NCBI RefSeq assembly: GCF_024713975.1
Contig: NC_091094.1
Location: 12,819,001 to 12,883,000 of the forward strand
DNA from: Paralichthys olivaceus
Lineage: Eukaryota > Chordata > Actinopteri > Pleuronectiformes > Paralichthyidae
Length of the DNA: 64,000 bases
Direction of reading: 5' to 3'
Position numbers and translations under genes: made by a program. The notes below the pieces were generated by a model. The model did not search any database and was not told where the DNA came from. It saw only the letters and a list, made by a program, of their open reading frames with translations. This document shows positions 25,108-35,975 of this stretch, piece by piece; the first letter of the stretch is position 1; every line of letters begins with the position of its first letter.

Positions 25108-28100
25108 CTATATATACATATATTTAGTGGTGCGAAATATCTTAAATTCAAGGGAGAATTTATAATATTAGATGTGTTAGGAGAGGAAATTATATGAGGA
25201 GGAAGTGTTCTAAGATTCACTAATGTAATACTGCTCTGCCTGTATATCTACCAGCATAGTTGTATAGTTGAGGTAAACAATAGGAACCTTAGACACAGAA
25301 AGAAAACAGGAACCAGAGTGGAGCTGGTCGACCGACTGTCACCTGGTTCCCACCTGATGATAAATAGGGCAGTAAGATGGATGTTTAAAATAAAACACCA
25401 GCAGTGTTTGGTTGAGCTTTACCAGATGCTATTCAGTGCAAGTTTATAACAAAAAGGTGTGTTATGTTTCGATAACAGGGCAGGTAAAGAGCCAGAAAAA
25501 TGATATTTATATGAAGATGGACGATGCATCTCAAACCTGCCTCCACTATCCACAAATGAAGCTAAAATATCCTTGATACAAACGCTGCCATTGTGTGCTG
25601 AAGACGTCATTTACAGAAATAAGGGGAATGGAGCCGTGGGATTGTATTCCTTTTTTTTCAGTCATATCATCCATCTTCATATACAGTTAATGACCAGAAA
25701 TAATAGACTCAAAAGCATCGCGATCAGAAACAAGAGTTTATTGAAAATATTTTCTGTTGGACTGTCATTTCCCGCAAGGTTACAAACAGGCTTAGTCACA
25801 CCTGTTGTGTTTTTCTGTGAAACCGTAGAGCAGATAGTGTTTAAGATGAGTCATCACACTACCTCTGCAGCTACAGACACTCAGCACCGCTGCGTTCACA
25901 CCCCTGACCACACCGGATCAAGAAGTGATGTCAAAAGGTTCAAAATAAGCGATGTACCAGTTTAAGCAGCAGATGTGTACTTGTAATTCTTTTAGAAAAA
26001 AACAATCTTTTTAAAAAATCCCTTTGAAATTGTGCTTCATGCAAGTTCAAAAGAGCGGTTTAATGTGAGGAGGTGGCTTTAATATTACAGACAGAGCCCA
26101 GAAATGGTTCGGCTCTTATCTCCTCAACAGAATTTTCTCCATCACCCTACAGGCAACTCATCATCATCAGTGCATATTACCTGCAGAATTCCACAGGGGA
26201 CAACTTTAGGTCTCGACTTATTTTTAGAGGAGGATTACATAAAGAAGTTACTGGAGCACACAGATAGGTAAAATTTACTTAAGCAATGCAGGCGCTGCAG
26301 CTTCAACATGACTGCTTCTTCATCACTGTCATGTAACATAATAGTGTTTAAACAGGCCCTAGGCTTAAATAGTCTCCTGAGGCTATAATGTGGTTTTAAG
26401 CTTTGACAAGATGGAGATGGTGCACTTGTGTTTTGTACCGCTGAATATTACTACAGTGAAACCATTCTTATCTTTTACCTCTAAATTATTCCTCCGCTAA
26501 AAGTCTCTCACTCGCAGCTCTCAAAACTGTAGCTGCTTTACAAAAGCACATTGACAAATAAAACTTGATTCTTTGCTTTGCTGCGACTTGCTGTTCTGTC
26601 CATTTTCCCTCTTATTTGTTTTTCTCTGTCTGCTTGCCAGAGAAACAGTGATTTTTATTACACATTGTTTGCCCTAAGCATATACATAGATCCCAGTCAC
26701 ACAATGAGGATTGGAGGTGTAGACTTAATTCATTTATATGATACATTTTTGTCATGATATGAAAGTTTTATTTAAAGGAAACAAGAAGACATTTATGGAG
26801 TGCCACTGCAGTGAAATAACAGTCTGCTAGTGGACTAAATTGAATGAAACAGGGAGCTGGGGTCTTTTTATTGTCCAGCCAGTAAACATTATATATAAAT
26901 ACTTGCAGTTTCATAATTTGGAAACATTTTAACTGATCCTTTTACTTTCTCTCCCTCAATTACCATTCCAGCCAGCTAATCAAGGACCCCACTATCAGAA
27001 TGAAATGAACCCCCTCCTACACTCAGACCCCAGGTAAGCAAGTGTGTGTCACTTAACTAATGTCCAGTAAATCTTTTAAGTTATAAAAAAATGTACATTT
27101 CACGAAAGACAAGAAAAAGCCGTATTCCAATCGTAGAAAATCTTGTTTTATGTTTTACACTTTCTTATGATTTGTAGTTAAAATTGCCACTCTGATGTAT
27201 TTCATGTAAAGCCTGACATTAGTGGCCTAATGTAACCTGTTTTTGTATTTGAATCCTTGTCCATAAAACATCCTGTGAGATTCATAATCAGATGGTAACC
27301 ATTGACTACAGTACAAAGCCTAAATGTCAACTGTCAGACAGATATGCAGATGGGGGCTTATCTCTCTCACAGATGAGTACAAATAAACTGAGAGTGTTCC
27401 AGGCGCTTTAGTCTCCTTCTCCCTCGGCTGCTGTTGGCAGTTTCACAAGTGCTAATTATTTTTTACTTATTATTGTGCTTGTCAGATTCTATACTGGCAA
27501 CTTTTTAATGGCACGTTGTTACCTTGGCTTTTGATACAGTAATTAATATTAGATATCAAGGTCCTGGTTCAGGTCATTAAAAAAAACATCAAAACGCACG
27601 GTTTAGACATTTGGTTTAACATTGACTTTCAGCTGCAATACAGGCAGAAATCCATCATTGATGAGGCAAAGGCCCGTTTCTGCCCAGCGGGAGCTTCAGC
27701 ATTTGTAAAACAAAACAGCCACAGGACAGGTTCCACCTTGTTTTACCTGCCTACAGGTTCCAACCAGAGAGCAAGTTCTAACATTAAAAAAGAACTGACA
27801 TTACTGCAGGAGGCTGAAGAATTTGGAGCTGCTATTTTATTTATTTTTCCCCAAAAACTGGTGAGGTGCATCCAAAATAAAATAAATGTAAAATGCTTAG
27901 AAGAACACATACAAAATGATGCCTCAATAAATGAAGTGGTGGTTGACAAAGTGAAATAGAAGATAGTGGACACAACTCAAAGGTAGGTTACAGCACTTAA
28001 TCAGAAAATACCTTCGACGAGTGCTTAACATTTTTATGCCGCGATGAAAGACGTGTCAGAGAGAGGAATGTTTTCTGTAAAGAAAGTGAAATTGGCTTCA

Positions 28101-31100
28101 TAGTTGACATTACTTGATAAAATGAAATAGTTTAACCCTCAATAATGTTGCCTGAAGAGAAAATATCTCAGAGTTCAGGCTCATGTCAAATAGCTCTCAG
28201 AAGCAGATTTAACATGTTCAATCTGCTGAGAACGTGAGGTAAGAAACTCAGCTGAAATACCTGTAATACTGACATTAATAATACAATAACACGGGTATAA
28301 TATCAGCAGCATTGCAAAGTGTGTATTGCAACCTCACTGACTGAATTCTGGACAGCTTCTAAAGCTTGTTCACTACTGTATCAACACCCGACCATGGCAG
28401 TTCTCCTCTGGGGGCTCTGGAGACCCTGTACGCAGACTCCACCTCCTCAAATCTCCATCTCTTTGTGGGTACACACAACCATACGGCAGGTTACAACAGA
28501 AGACAAAGGGATTGCATCATTGTTCTGCTTCTCAAATTATGTAAGCGCCGCTTCTCCAACACTTCTGATTTATTGATGAAAAGCAAGTTGGCCTGGTGTG
28601 AACACGTGTTGACTTGCATGTATTAACATATTTCAAATAAATGTATTCTGTGTTTTTTTAAAAGTGTTGAATATAATACAACTGATCAACATCGGGGAAG
28701 AGCAGGAGCTTGCTCTGCTTCTTCTTTTTTGACTTGTTTCAGTGCGAACATGTCTTTGGGCTTTTTACATTTTCAGTGAGGTTATTCTGTGTGATTTAAT
28801 GTCCACTGAAATGAATATTGCTATTGACAGACACCTCTAACACACTCTGTGGCTTTTGTCACGCAGCATCCACAGCTGTACTTCTGAAATTAGACTTCCA
28901 AAGCATTTACATATTGAAGAGCAGCTGCACAGGAACTGTCCTTGTTTTCTTTCTTTTCTTTTAGGCGTTGCATTCTGAGACACCCTTACAGTGAATTTTA
29001 TCATGGTGGGTTGGCAGCATCCTGGCACCGCTGCACAGCTTCCTCACCGTTAAGCAGCTCAAATTGTGTTGCTGAGCTTAATGCTGCCAGGGCTTCTCCA
29101 GCCGCTTTTAACATGTTTTATGTGATTCTTGTGTCTGTCTTCCAAAAGTGAAACCATGAATCAGGCCAGAGAGACCTTGCGTTACAATTCAAATTGTTTT
29201 ACAATGGCCTATTGTGAACTTCAGCTGCCAGCTTGTCAGACAAACAGAATTGTCTATGTGCTGTTTCACTGGGAGATATTTGCAAACCTTTATTTCAGCA
29301 TATTCGACAGATGAGCAGAAACAGTGGGCTCAAATTAAATCAAACTCATTTATTCCCTTTATCGCACATTCCTCCATATCTGGATTATAATGACTTCAAA
29401 AATCTAAGAATTTAATCACTCACACCAAGTCCCACTTCACAAGCTGAAGTCCAATTTGCAGCTCTGCAGCAGAGGCCCTTGTCCTTGAAAATTGCTTCTA
29501 TTAACTTTTGTACGATGTTCCTGCCTATCACGCAGTCAAAGGGGTGTTAGAGTATGGTAAATGATTTTGTTAGAAATAAAAATCAGAGCCTTGAGAGAGA
29601 TAATGCACTAGATCACTGTGAAAGTGTACGGTTAGACGAAGAATTCATTTCTAATTCACGTCAGAATGGATGGAAAAATCTGATAAAATGCGTCACTACG
29701 CATTTCAACAAACGTCATACAGAAAATAAAGAAATTAGATAGAAAGAGAAATAAGACCGAAAGAGAAAAAAACTGTAAAATTTAAAATAACGATACATTG
29801 GCAGCCATTAAAACTCGTTTCCTATTCTATAATAAGTAACTCAGTGGAGATAAATGTAAATCTTTTGATTGCATCCTGCTGAATGTGCTAAGCGACATTA
29901 TCAGTCATTGCAGTTCTGGATGTTGCCTCCCACAAGCAGATGTAAATATTTGAGTTCCCTGCTCTCAGCTGAATATTGTACATTTCACTTCCTCATTAAA
30001 TATGTCATGATGTGCTCTTATGAGATGTTAAGTCCAGAGGCAAAAGATGTTAATGGATAATTGTACAACTGATGTATAGTCTAAAATGATTATGCATTCT
30101 GTTTAACGAAGGAATCTCGCAGCGCTCCCAAGCAATAATTCATCTTGTGGCATTTTTCCCCCCCTCTGGCTCTAATCCCTTACTCCATACTTAAACAGCA
30201 GTGTCTTCATTTACTGGAGAGTGATTGATGTATAGTCGGAGCCTGCATGCCTCTCAGACAGGGAGGATAAACTCATTTAGGGAGGAAAGGAAGTCCTGCT
30301 CTCGCTGACACAGACAAGGTTAAGACACCTACGCAGGGCCAGAATGTGGACACTTGGAAGTCACAGCTTGAATCAAGATCTAATAAATGATCCTTCAGGT
30401 AAAACCATGAGGCGGAGAGTCTAAGTGTACAGGAGAAGTGGCTCAAGGACAATGGAGGCTTAGATGTGCTTGTGAAAGCACACGATGATGGGACTTCATT
30501 GTTAAAATGTCATATAGAGGCAATTTGATGTGCAGGTTACAGTGGTAGCACGGTGGGTGTAATGTTTTGTGTTGTCATAACTGTGTGCCTTTATGGTGGT
30601 TTCCCCAGGGAGTGGATGGACGTGCTCAGCCCTCCCATTATGCCCCCCAGCCAGCCGAGAAGGTCAGGGAACACATGGAACAATTGGGAGAATCTCGTTG
30701 GAGGTACAGTGGCCTTCATTTTTATTCCTTTTGCCTCCAGACACCCGTATGCGTCCTGTGAAGTCTGGGAGATGGCAAACACCACTTTAACATTAACCAC
30801 AGTAATTCCACACAAATACATACACGCAATGGAAACATTCGTGAGGGTCAGAGCTTAATGTTCAAGTTTTCCGCCAAAGACTTATTTTGTGCAGAGTGTG
30901 AGACTGTACCTAATTAAGAGTAAAAAAAAAAAAAAAAACCCCATGAGAGTGGAGCTCTCTGTCCTCCACATAACTCCATAGGTCAAAAGAGACAGGCTCA
31001 TTACAGGTCCGTACCCCCTAGACACACCGACAAGGTTAATTGATGAAACCTTTCCAGTTTACAGCATCATTTTAAAACCTCTTACACAATGTGTCTTATA

Positions 31101-31671
31101 ATTAGTTTTCATTATCATCGCCTAAGTTCTGATAAGATAAAAATGTTCCTCTTGGAGCATTCCATAACCTTTTTAGCATTTAACTGCCTGTCAGCTTAGC
31201 AGCTAAATTCTCATGCTTTAAAGAAGCGGGGATTACAGGGAATCTCTTTACAGCTTCATAATGTGGTGCCGGCTCTGGGTGTCTCAGGTCTTGATTGATG
31301 AACGAAAAAAATGGCAGCGACAGAAAACTTTTAAATCCACCTGAGTCTGAAGGTCACCTCACTCGCCGTGCTTCTCATTTTATTTCAGTGAACAGTTGAG
31401 TATGTGCCCCCCTTTTTTATATCTGGCACTGTTTTGCTACTGTACATTAAAAAAAAATACAATACACAGATTACATTTATAGATTTTTGTCTGTGCGCAA
31501 TTCATTTACGTGGAATACTGTTGCACTGCTTTCTATGCTGAGTGATTTTCTGGCATTATTTCAGGTGGCGATGAAGAGGAGCTGGAGGACGAGTATTTGA
31601 ATCTGCACTATGATTCTTGCCTGAACTGCTACTTCGATCCAAACACGGGGAAGTACTACGAGCTCGCTTAG
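5734..31671 (+). CDS. cfap20dc: CFAP20 domain-containing protein (CFAP20DC / C3orf67 orthologue)
   Basis: Seventeen coding exons join in phase to 787 aa: 5734-5754, 5845-5934, 6655-6748, 6845-6917, 7849-7963, 8130-8277, 9108-9254, 11354-11526, 11657-11762, 12365-12418, 13613-13747, 15090-15412, 20366-20743, 22575-22817, 26972-27033, 30609-30703, 31565-31671. Residues 1 to about 195 form a CFAP20-like domain (starts [20 protein letters not shown]; later [13 protein letters not shown]). The middle is long, polar and probably disordered. The end carries an acidic patch (DDDDEE), the block [13 protein letters not shown] and a terminal [17 protein letters not shown]20 itself is an axonemal inner-junction protein; this relative is poorly characterised and a ciliary role is inferred. 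An in-frame ATG lies 19 codons upstream (5677), but MF-start homology favours 5734. The donor after exon 14 (ATG|GTCTGT) is weak. Confidence 0.93.
6395..6513. repeat. ATCT/ATCC/GTCT tetranucleotide arrays in cfap20dc intron 2
   Basis: Two tetranucleotide tracts, at about 6395-6436 (ATCT then GTCT) and 6460-6513 (ATCC then ATCT), separated by a short unique stretch. Confidence 0.9.
8560..9012. repeat. Degenerate teleost interspersed repeat in cfap20dc intron 6
   Basis: The block begins near GGCCGGAGGCATTATGTTTA. It continues through 'ttctcaaaaacagattttcttcagatttgg'-like motifs written here in parts (ATCTCAAAAACAG; CTTCAGATTTGG), AAATTTGGCACAGATCTTC and CAATGGTCACAGGTCACA, and closes near TTGACGGAGGCTTAC. 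I recognise this arrangement as an old, abundant fish repeat. Boundaries and class are approximate. Confidence 0.65.
12083..12170 (-). repeat. SINE-like fragment (reverse orientation)
   Basis: TTCAGTGTCTTGCCCAAGGA followed by CATTGGCATGCGGACTGAAT is the reverse complement of the 'gtccttgggcaagacactgaa' block of a common fish SINE-like repeat. A fuller + strand copy lies at 59200-59405. Confidence 0.55.
14027..14072. repeat. Poly-C plus (CA)n microsatellite
   Basis: A run of C at 14027-14039 followed by a (AC)n dinucleotide tract at 14041-14072, in the cfap20dc intron between exons 11 and 12. Confidence 0.95.
15413..20365. other. Large cfap20dc intron 12
   Basis: About 5 kb between coding exons 12 and 13. 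It is AT-rich with no convincing additional exon. The only structured item seen is the 82-bp perfect palindrome at 16747-16828. Confidence 0.8.
16747..16828. repeat. 82-bp perfect palindrome
   Basis: Two 41-bp arms meet with no spacer at 16787/16788. The left arm starts GCGTTGTGTAAGTTTTGATA and the right arm ends with its exact complement ACACAACGC. Symmetry stops outside: the next flanking bases do not pair. It has no target duplication or coding content and lies in cfap20dc intron 12. Confidence 0.95.
20955..21315. mobile_element. MITE-like element in cfap20dc intron 13
   Basis: The left end TAAAGGTTCAGTGTGTAA pairs with the right end TTACACACTGGACCTTTA, with two mismatches. The roughly 360-bp interior contains GGGCTACTGTAAAAAACATG and AAAGGGCCCATTCTAGAGTA, blocks I recognise from an abundant fish element. 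It has no coding capacity. The superfamily is uncertain; the ends starting TA could fit a Tc1/mariner-type TA duplication. Confidence 0.7.
24343..24540. repeat. Degenerate teleost interspersed repeat
   Basis: A TCAA tetramer run is followed by CAATCACAATTTGTCTTGTA and GGGATCCTTCTCCTAGGACG, then AATGTGAAATGGAAAATAAA. This block order is familiar from many fish genomes. Boundaries are approximate. Confidence 0.6.
25079..25125. repeat. (TA)n microsatellite
   Basis: An uninterrupted TA dinucleotide run at about 25079-25106, followed by an imperfect TATA/TACA tail. Confidence 0.9.
26080..26225 (+). pseudogene. Decayed non-LTR retrotransposon reverse-transcriptase fragment
   Basis: One frame reads [13 protein letters not shown]. 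After a frame shift, [16 protein letters not shown] follows. Together they resemble the LINE reverse-transcriptase segment whose consensus has W-[FL]-x-S-Y-L-x-N-R and then a C-G-[VI]-P-Q-G-S-x-L-G-P core. The fragment is short and frameshifted, with the conserved G and P replaced. It is a relic in cfap20dc intron 14 and not a functional gene. Confidence 0.55.
27034..30608. other. cfap20dc intron 15
   Basis: About 3.6 kb without a supported gene. Short open frames on both strands lack splice support or recognisable domains. The segment at about 29860-30070 is repeat-free with balanced composition and could be a conserved non-coding element, which needs a cross-species alignment. Confidence 0.7.
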
Positions 31672-31898
31672 ATAAAAGCTCGAGAGAATTATAATGAATC
31701 ATTCACGTGACATTGACTGTGGATAATTGAGTGAATGAATTCAGGGTTTTTTTTAAGGCTAACTAAGTAGACATTAACAACCCATTCACTAAAACCCTTT
31801 CACGTTGCTTTTTTTAAATGCTCTTTTATTTTGGAAACTAACAAGAACTGTGTGTCACTTTAAATAGAGTGATGTTAGTGAGTAAGAGAGTGGGACTC

Positions 31899-31904
31899 AA
31901 TAAA
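31899..31904 (+). terminator. Polyadenylation signal for cfap20dc
   Basis: AATAAA lies 228 nt downstream of the cfap20dc stop codon and is the first canonical hexamer on that strand after the stop. Confidence 0.7.
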
Positions 31905-33751
31905 CCACATGCAAGCTTTTTGTAGGAAGTGGAAATGTCGTTCTCTCACCAGCACATGTGATGATAAAAAGAAGCTTTGGCGATCAAATGAATACGCCAG
32001 CCTTCTGAAAGAACTTCCTCTTTTCATTACATCTAAATTTAGTTCTGGGTAACTTTCAAAAGCAGGGGGTTTTGTTCTTCATCATCATTTCATAATTGGA
32101 AATTGAAAATAAATTAATGTGTGTTTATATCATTTTAATTAATTTAAATTGAAACGTGATGCTTGTGATTTCTTGTGTTTACCTCGATTTTAATTAACTG
32201 TTGGACAGAGCTGCACTCGCCTCTATTAAGTGACTCAAAAGGCAAAAAGAATAAAAGAAGATGAAAGTGATTTTTATGCATTTGAAATGTTGAATACTTC
32301 TTTACGACTACTGTGTTGTAATAATTGTTTTCACAGATGGACCTGTATCTGTGTGTGCTTTTTTATTTTTTAATGGCCTGTAAATTTAACCAGCAATAAC
32401 AACAGACGGAGAGCTCGTGGGACTGGCAGGTCTTTTCATCAGTCTTGCCAAAACACTGATCACACCTGATGAGCCGCTGAGACGAGACCGATTCATCATT
32501 AACAGCCTGAGATGAAATGAAAGAAAACAAAGGGAAAACAAAAGAAGTGAAATAACAACATTAATTTATCTCATTGTGATTCACGGTTGTTTTAATAAAC
32601 TATATATAAAAACTATACCTCAACCAGATCTGTTAGGCCCAGCTAATATAATGGGCTCAGGTCAGAGAGGGCAATTTTGTCAAAATATAAAAAAAAGAAA
32701 AGTGGCAGCATGTGTACGATTTTATTTTTCCCATGTCAGAGTCGTCTTTACTTTTTGAGCAAACTAGGTTGATGAGACTCTGAATATGGTTTTCTACAAA
32801 TTCAATATTTACTCCCACCAGGCATGTATTCCAATTACAGTGAAAATCAAGCCTTACCTGAACAAGACCTCGGGTGTCGAAATAAAAAGAAATTGGATTG
32901 AAAACATTTTAATATATTTATATGCTCACACAGCAGAGTATGAGGGCATCTTGAAGGGAAAATTAAATCTGAGATTTTGAAAATTAAGTCATAATCATAA
33001 AAGAATGTATTCCTAATATTAAGAACATAAAGTATGTTTAAACTTCATGTGGCTCATCAGCGTCACATCATCAGGACTTTGAAAAGATTGCTCCAGAAAC
33101 TGTATTTATTCTGAAGAAAGAACCTCACAGACAAAGTATCTCTTTAGTGGAGGAGGAAATATTTGTTAGTGGTTTCAAGGAGTTTTAATGTTTCTCAACA
33201 ATCACATTGGTTCAAGCTTTTAGATCCAGCAGTATTTGAACCCTGACGAGCACAGGTTCTCCTGACTGCTCAGTTTTCTTTTTCTTTAATTTCTCTTTTT
33301 CTTTAATTTCTCTTTTTATTAAATTCCGACTTCTCACAATCTCCCTCTTTTGGCCTCCACCACAGCCCTAACACACCATCTCACCACACATGACTGTAGA
33401 CATGCAGGTTGTGGGCGACAGAAGGACTCATCCTCTGAAAAAGAATCAATATGATCATCATTTGCAAGTGTTTCCACACTTCATGTGGACTCAAGCTGTG
33501 AAGATGGTGAAGAAATGAGGCTGAAGGCTGTTCTGAAGACCACGTGACACTGCATTACACACACCGCGTGACGGCTCCTGCAAGTGGGCGTGGAAATGCT
33601 GTGTCGCAACAGGTGAGAGCAAAGCAGGAAGTAAACACTTGAGACTTTTGACAGTATTATTTTGATCGGTGGTTCTGAATGCACCTCGACATATTAGGGC
33701 TGAGTTGAGTTCTCCTGCAGAAGACACGTGGACTCTCTGGCTCTGAGGAGG

Positions 33752-35975
33752 ATGTCAGCTCAGCAGGTAAAATACACACGTGAAGCAACATGGTCGTTAG
33801 ATGCACGAAGCTCCTGCTGTGAGTTTCACTGGTTTGCAGAAACCAGCAGTGAAAACGCAGGGCTGCGTTGTGTTGAAGCTGTTTGAACTGGTGGACATAT
33901 TTGCAGTGAAGGAGCCTCCATGTGGAAAACGCTTGGAATCCCCCCTAAACAGACAGATGTCATTCAGTGGGATAACACAGGCTCGTGCACTCTGCAGTAA
34001 AACCCCATCAGAGAGAGAATAGAACACTGTTGTTCCAGATGCACGTTGCAAGGCTCCATCACCTCCTCGTTGCACATTGCTCCCTGTTTGGCAGACGTGT
34101 CTGTAATCCTCCAAGTTACCACACTCCCTTCTCTTTCAGGGTCGCAACGCTCAGAAGTGAGTGAAATAAAATATCACTTCACAAAGAAGCCTGTCATAAT
34201 AACACTGTCGGTGCAGCTGGCAGCGAGTTCACATGTCTTGGGTTCAGCTGTGAAGTCTCTGCACAGTGAATCTGAAGGAAACCAAACACCTTGACGCAGT
34301 CTGCAGCACAAAGCCACCTCTGACCTGCAGAAGTGATGTGGGCATGTTAGATGTGAAGCTAGAAACATGGTGAGGATGACTTGTGGACTGATTGCATCTG
34401 CCATGGAGGTTGTGTTTGAGTCTGTGTTTCTTAAATTAGTAGGATTACCCCAAAACTACTCGGGGGGGGGGGGGCATTGGACTTTGAAGTGGCTCCATAT
34501 CAGGGGGTGGACTTTTTGTTCCACTGCCTTTAACATTGTGAGATAGAGTGTGTGTTTTTTGCTGATTTCTCAGAACAATACATAGAGCTAGATGATCCAC
34601 ATACGATCCAAATACAAATCTGGTGGTGGTGGGGGGGGGGGGGCTGTTGGACCTTGGCGGGGATATGTGCTCTACTGAGTGCCACTGTAGTTGGTTTGTT
34701 TGTATGTTTTTTATCTAGCTTTGCTAAAAATGTCCAAACTGATCTGGAGGGATGGGGCCTGAAAAGATCCCACTGAATTTTGGTGCAGAAGAAGATTTAC
34801 GGGCAGATTCCAGGACTGTTCTTCCTCCATTATCTTTCATGTCAAATGAATCCTGTGAATCGCACCACTTCCTTTTCTCTTTTATATTCTCACTGTAAGA
34901 ACTAGACAATCATGTATAAGAATGTTCGACCTTGTCGCTTTGCACCTCATGCCACTCTAGCTTAGTTTAGATTAGTCAAAGTAAAGAAACTGGCCGTGTT
35001 ATGTCGGAATGTCTCAGAGTTTATACAAGTTGATAAATCTGAGACAAAGTAATGTCTGTTCCCCGTGTGGTGATAAAACCAGCATCACTACAGTCTCGGC
35101 TCATCACTGTCTCGTTGTTCTTCATGTGTGACACCTCTTCTCTCCTGTTGTTGAGATGGATCCTTCTGACTGGACTCCTCCACGTGAATCCTAATTATCA
35201 CTTCAGAGACGTATGTGTTCTCACGCTCCGCTCCTAATGTTATACATAGCTCTAATGTTAAAGATATATGGTGGTGATCAGGGTTTCTCCTGTGAGTGAT
35301 CGTCACTGTCAGTAATGCTCCTGCTTGGCTCGGAGATTCATTCCCCTGCTGTTGAGATTTTTCGGTCTCGCACCGCTCCGATCCATAACACCCTGCTGTT
35401 CAGCTGTCATATCTGCTGCTCGTATTTCCTTTTTATCTAAGCCACACATCATGAACTGAGCTGTTAGGTTTATGGGCTCTTTAACTACCCCACTGTTGGC
35501 TCATATTGGATTCATTTGTCTTTTTAGGCCGGGTTAAGGCTTCACCCTGGGATTATTGCGTCGGTGATCTTCGTGTCGGCGGCGATGATAGCTGCTGCTG
35601 TATTGATCATCCGAAAATACTGCTTCCCAGTCAAGTAAGCAAACTTTGACTAATGGGCCTTTGTGGGGTTTATTAGAAAATTCTCACTGCGGTGAAAACA
35701 CATCACCTCGTCATTGTCACGTTCATTTCAGCGAGGCGACGTACAGATACTCGCTGCTGAGGCGGATGGAGGATCAGAGTTCAGCCGTGACAGACGACGA
35801 CAGGGGGCCTCGCACAGCGGGAGAGGAGTCAGACGAGGTCAGTGCATCGCGGCTCTGCTGTTTGTAGCTCTCCCTGTCATCTGTCGCGCACACTGACACA
35901 GCTGTAACCTTCCTCATCACATCACATGTCATTTGTTAACTTACTCTTTCCTTGTGACAGGATCTTCTGGAGTAA
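33752..35975 (+). CDS. Small single-pass membrane protein, unidentified (80 aa)
   Basis: Four coding exons join in phase: 33752-33766, 35528-35634, 35732-35837, 35961-35975. All introns are GT-AG. The first exon contributes only MSAQQ after an ATG in GAGGATGTC context. A hydrophobic segment follows at residues about 13-33 (IIASVIFVSAAMIAAAVLII), then the basic RKYC. The cytosolic-type tail reads NEATYRYSLLRRMEDQ, then a polar acidic stretch ending EESDEDLLE. With no cleavable signal peptide, this suggests a type III or tail-oriented single-pass protein. The Tyr-containing NEATYRYSLL and the terminal acidic dileucine-like DEDLLE could be trafficking motifs (inference). I do not recognise the family. 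It sits between cfap20dc and fam3d on the same strand. The tiny first exon is the least certain part; an unseen extra 5' exon is possible. Confidence 0.72.
34398..34795 (+). repeat. Degenerate teleost repeat, family copy A
   Basis: This copy shows CCATGGAGGTTGTGTTTGAG, GATTACCCCAAAACTACT, CTTTAACATTGTGAGATAG and GAATTTTGGTGCAGA. The same blocks recur at 40831-40990, 49716-50045 and 52775-53065. Two poly-G runs (about 34460-34473 and 34631-34643) interrupt it. It lies in intron 1 of the small membrane protein gene. Confidence 0.65.

Larger units (their letters stand above)
22818..26971. other. Large cfap20dc intron 14
   Basis: About 4.2 kb between coding exons 14 and 15. It includes a moderately GC-balanced, repeat-free block at about 22980-23510, an interspersed repeat (24343-24540), a (TA)n tract (25079-25106) and a decayed retrotransposon fragment (26080-26225). 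I see no further exon of the gene. Confidence 0.75.
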
